From Planctomycetaceae bacterium (lineage in GTDB: Bacteria; Planctomycetota; Planctomycetia; Pirellulales; Thermoguttaceae), in contig JAIRLW010000043.1 in NCBI GenBank assembly GCA_031259095.1, positions 1 to 10,260 of the forward strand: a stretch of DNA of 10,260 bases, given 5' to 3'. The notes under the pieces were generated by a model. That model saw only the letters and a list, made by a program, of their open reading frames with translations. It was not told where the DNA came from and did not search any database. The translations under genes and the position numbers were made by a program. Shown here piece by piece: positions 7,837 to 10,260 of this stretch (position 1 is the stretch's first letter; each line of letters begins with the position of its first letter).

Positions 7837-8091
7837 TTGGCCAAGAGGTATAACTGGCAGCCGCAAGTTCCCAACATGATTATCTTGTTTCGTCGGGGAA
7901 TTTATGCTCAGGCAGTCAACGAACAGGGAATGTTTAGCCGGTCGGAACTTCGTCGCCCAATCCGTATCACGATCCTGCACGAATTAGGACACTTTCACGG
8001 ACTCGATGACAGGAACGTTATCAACTCGGTTATGGTTAACCATTTTTGTGGGGGCTTTACGTTTTCCCGACGTTGGAATATAATAAATTAA
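7837..8091 (+). pseudogene. Metzincin-like metalloprotease remnant
   Basis: The open frame encodes about 84 residues from a TTG at 7837 (or 71 from the ATG at 7876). It contains ITILHELGHFHGLDD, which fits the metzincin pattern HExxHxxGxxH/D with Asp as third ligand, as in snapalysin-type enzymes. This is followed by RNVINSVM, resembling the matrixin NSVM Met-turn. The metzincin catalytic core needs well over 100 residues plus a signal peptide. Both are missing upstream, where the frame closes at 7810, and the protein ends soon after the Met-turn. No Shine-Dalgarno is visible, and the aldolase promoter lies within its last 35 bp. I infer a decayed fragment of a secreted protease. A small real protein of unknown function is the alternative. 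Confidence 0.5.
8056..8084 (+). promoter_or_regulatory. Candidate sigma-70-type promoter of the aldolase gene
   Basis: TTTACG (8056-8061), a 17-bp spacer and a consensus TATAAT (8079-8084) place a start point near 8091. That leaves a roughly 50-nt pyrimidine-rich leader before the aldolase ATG, with AGGAG at 8130-8134 six bases upstream of it. It overlaps the 3' end of the protease-like remnant. Confidence 0.6.
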
Positions 8092-8140
8092 AACGATCCC
8101 TTTTACTTCCGTTCCCTTTCCAACCACTCAGGAGAATAAT

Positions 8141-9157
8141 ATGATTGTTACCACAAAGGATTTATTCCGTCATGCTTACGGTCAATACGCCATTGGAGCG
8201 TATAACATCAATAACCTTGAGCAAACAGTCGGGCTTTTTCGCGGCAATCTCGGTAAAAAAGCCAAAAACGAAGACCCCGTCAATCCACAAAACAGCGCCC
8301 CGTTTATTATCCAAATCTCACGCGGCGCACGTTCCTACAGCGATAAACGTATGCTCGAAGCGTTAATCCGCGCCGCCGATGAAGTCTTTCCAGAAGCAAT
8401 CTTCGCTGTTCACCTCGATCATGGCACCGAAGAAGCGTGTTATGATTGCATCGACAGCGGTTTTTACAGCTCTGTCATGATTGACGCCTCACACGAAGAA
8501 TTCGCCAAAAATATCGAAGTTACCAAAAAAGTCGTCGATAAAGCGCACGCCAAAAATATTGTGGTCGAAGCCGAACTCGGACAACTCGGCGGAGTCGAAG
8601 AAGATGTTGTCGGAAGTGTGAAATTAACCGACCCGGCTCAAGCAGCAGAGTTTATCGAAAAAACCGGCGTCGATTCCCTCGCCGTCGCTATCGGAACTTC
8701 ACACGGTGCGTTCAAATTTACCGGTAAACAAGGTTTGCACTTCGATGTGTTGGAGAAAATCCAAAAAGCAATTCCAAAAAATTTCCCGTTGGTAATGCAC
8801 GGAAGCAGCAGTGTTCCGCATGAATGGGTGGAACGAATTAACAATGCCGGCGGAAAACTCAAAGACGCCAGCGGAGTCGATGAAAAACAATATCTTCCCG
8901 CCGCAAAACTCGGCGTGACCAAAATCAATATTGATACTGATGGACGTTTAGTTTGGTGTGCGATTCACCGTGAACAATTCCGTGATGCCCCCGAAAACTT
9001 CGACCTCCGTCCGCCGGGGAAAGTCTTCATGCAAGCCTACGCCGAATACATTATCCATAAAAATACGGTACTCGGAAGCGCCGGACAACTCGAAGGGGTT
9101 CGTGAAATGCTGAAAAAAGGCGGAAAATCCGGCGGTTGCTGCTGTTGCGGACATTAA
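8141..9157 (+). CDS. fba: Class II fructose-bisphosphate aldolase with cysteine-rich tail
   Basis: The 338-residue cytosolic enzyme reversibly splits fructose 1,6-bisphosphate into dihydroxyacetone phosphate and glyceraldehyde 3-phosphate, in glycolysis and gluconeogenesis. The class II zinc sites are all present: AVHLDHG (Asp93 catalytic, His94 zinc ligand), VEAELGQLGG (141-151), AIGTSHGAFKF with His188, and VMHGSSSVP with His220. The substrate phosphate-binding NIDTDGRL (263-270) follows. It looks closest to type IIB enzymes of the Helicobacter kind, with an additional charged insertion of roughly a dozen residues around 36-51. The C-terminus ends KKGGKSGGCCCCGH, four consecutive cysteines and a histidine, which I do not recognise as a standard feature of the family. 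The start is fixed by AGGAG at 8130-8134 and the canonical N-terminus. It has its own promoter upstream, and a hairpin follows. Confidence 0.96.
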   Translation: MIVTTKDLFRHAYGQYAIGAYNINNLEQTVGLFRGNLGKKAKNEDPVNPQNSAPFIIQISRGARSYSDKRMLEALIRAADEVFPEAIFAVHLDHGTEEACYDCIDSGFYSSVMIDASHEEFAKNIEVTKKVVDKAHAKNIVVEAELGQLGGVEEDVVGSVKLTDPAQAAEFIEKTGVDSLAVAIGTSHGAFKFTGKQGLHFDVLEKIQKAIPKNFPLVMHGSSSVPHEWVERINNAGGKLKDASGVDEKQYLPAAKLGVTKINIDTDGRLVWCAIHREQFRDAPENFDLRPPGKVFMQAYAEYIIHKNTVLGSAGQLEGVREMLKKGGKSGGCCCCGH

Positions 9158-9189
9158 ATGTCAATAAGATTTGTCTAGGTGAGATTTAT

Positions 9190-9217
9190 CTAGGGATGTA
9201 CGGTTGTGCGTCCCTAG
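9190..9217 (+). terminator. Hairpin after the aldolase gene
   Basis: CTAGGGATGTA (9190-9200) pairs with TGCGTCCCTAG (9207-9217) over 11 bp with two G:U-type pairs and a 6-nt loop, 33 bp beyond the aldolase stop. No T run follows, so either termination is inefficient or this is a dispersed GGGA...TCCC palindrome like those at 7482-7500. The remaining 9158-9322 spacer shows no gene. Confidence 0.45.
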
Positions 9218-9322
9218 TAAATTCAGAAATATTCAGAAGTAAATTCAGACAAATTCTGCCGCTCAAAAATGAAAATCACCTCTTCAAATACAATGTTTCT
9301 CGGATAAAGGGAAAAGAATAAG

Positions 9323-10260
9323 ATGGGCCAAGCAAAAAAAATTATGTTGTCGAAACAGCAAAAGGAAATAATGCAACTATTCTATGCCGTTGTGCCCACA
9401 AAAATTGTTTTGCCCAAAAAAGAATATTACAAATTATGGAAAGCATCAACGAAAGGTGAAATACTCTCTCCACAACAAAAGACAAAATTAAATAGTATTT
9501 GTCCCGCTATTGTTTGCGAAATACAGAAATCCATCGCAGATACTCATCTTATACAGTCCGCTGTATTTAGCGAGTGCGTTTATGCGCAAACATTGGCAAA
9601 CATCTTTAAGTTGCCTGTATTTACAAATTACAAAAAGAATCCGGATATTGACGGTAATGTTCTCACTTTGTTAAATTCATATTATCTTGTTCCTCGATAT
9701 ATTTATACAAACGAAGAACAAAATGAATTTTTAATTCAAGCAGGCGGTTGCGGCGGTGTCGATAGTGCATTGATACATTTAAAAGATAACGCAATTTACA
9801 GTATTGAATTCAAAGAACCACACGCAAGAACCACAACAGCGGATTTGCCAAAATATGGCGAAGACGGCAAAATGACGGTATCCCAAGAATTTCTAAATAA
9901 CTATCCCTATTACGAGGATATGTTAAAAGAAAATAAAGACCTAAATTTTTTTGACACAATGGGACATAACATATACTCTTTCAGTCCCGCATCAATACGA
10001 AAGGCAATCATTAACAATTATAATACAACTAAAAAATATGCCGATGTAATTGTTACTTCCGATAAACAGAACTGTTTAGTAATGCTGCCTGCTAATCAAG
10101 CGGACGTATTTGCCCAATTAACAGGTGAAATACGGGGCGGAAGAAATTGTTACAATGTCTGGACACCTCAAAAATTAGTATATTTTATAAAACAGCTTGG
10201 AGGCAGTATCAATGGCAATAAAGTGTCAATCGACGCCAATAAGATAATTTTCGGCAGACC
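9323..10260 (+). CDS. Putative PD-(D/E)xK restriction endonuclease, 3' end outside the window
   Basis: An uninterrupted frame runs from ATG 9323 to the right edge (312 codons plus two bases), so the gene is incomplete. A stop at 9305 and no other start between make 9323 the likely start; AAAGGG about 12 bp upstream is a weak ribosome site. The protein begins MGQAKKIMLSKQQKEIMQLF. Residues 138-166 contain IQAGGCGGVDSALIHL followed by YSIEFKEPHA. Asp147 and the Glu162-x-Lys164 pair, each at the end of a short strand, match the PD-(D/E)xK nuclease core. The N-terminal region (about 10-130) is helical and Lys-rich. No signal peptide is seen. Codon use is markedly richer in A and T than in the aldolase gene next door, suggesting acquisition by transfer. 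A type II restriction enzyme is the best guess; the expected methyltransferase would be downstream. The family is not named. Confidence 0.75.
   Translation, partial: MGQAKKIMLSKQQKEIMQLFYAVVPTKIVLPKKEYYKLWKASTKGEILSPQQKTKLNSICPAIVCEIQKSIADTHLIQSAVFSECVYAQTLANIFKLPVFTNYKKNPDIDGNVLTLLNSYYLVPRYIYTNEEQNEFLIQAGGCGGVDSALIHLKDNAIYSIEFKEPHARTTTADLPKYGEDGKMTVSQEFLNNYPYYEDMLKENKDLNFFDTMGHNIYSFSPASIRKAIINNYNTTKKYADVIVTSDKQNCLVMLPANQADVFAQLTGEIRGGRNCYNVWTPQKLVYFIKQLGGSINGNKVSIDANKIIFGR

Noticed and set aside
9136..9321. Plus-strand frame overlapping the aldolase end and the following spacer.
   Set aside because: It starts inside the aldolase gene in another frame, spans the hairpin at 9190-9217 and has no features of a protein family.

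Overview
The window most likely comes from a planctomycete (Planctomycetota) chromosome. The clearest marker is a DUF1559-type protein with a prepilin-like N-terminus and an H-x9-DG motif, a family greatly expanded in that phylum. A small protein with a conserved-looking LGRYASNPELSFTWYDAAVLSQKIR-type core and a planctomycete-style lipoprotein point the same way. Base composition is moderate. Intergenic regions are long and crowded with short tandem repeats and palindromes.

Layout. Positions 1-328 hold two tandem-repeat tracts (21-bp and 9-bp periods). A minus-strand block follows: an M16 zinc peptidase (329-1588), CTP synthase pyrG (1766-3367), a small conserved hypothetical protein (3700-4038), a TolB-N/CsgG-like lipoprotein (4479-6071) and a DUF1559 protein (6273-7178). 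The stretch 7179-7836 has no convincing gene but holds three structured elements: a three-way-junction palindrome, a 178-bp inverted-repeat element and a short hairpin. On the plus strand come a metalloprotease-like remnant (7837-8091), a class II fructose-bisphosphate aldolase with its own well-formed promoter and Shine-Dalgarno (8141-9157), and an AT-rich gene running off the right edge (9323 onward) that looks like a PD-(D/E)xK restriction endonuclease.

The genes do not form one obvious pathway. CTP synthase and aldolase are housekeeping enzymes, the M16 peptidase and lipoprotein are probably cell-envelope or quality-control proteins, and the nuclease is probably the first gene of a horizontally acquired restriction-modification locus that continues outside the window.

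The most notable observation is in pyrG. Its synthetase half is intact, but the glutaminase half has lost the nucleophilic cysteine (GICLGMQ has become GIGLGMQ) and other active-site motifs, although the distal His and Glu remain. The protein is predicted to make CTP from free ammonia only. A second theme is that several different simple-repeat tracts begin at or within a few bases of stop codons. No CRISPR array, tRNA, rRNA or complete insertion sequence was seen.
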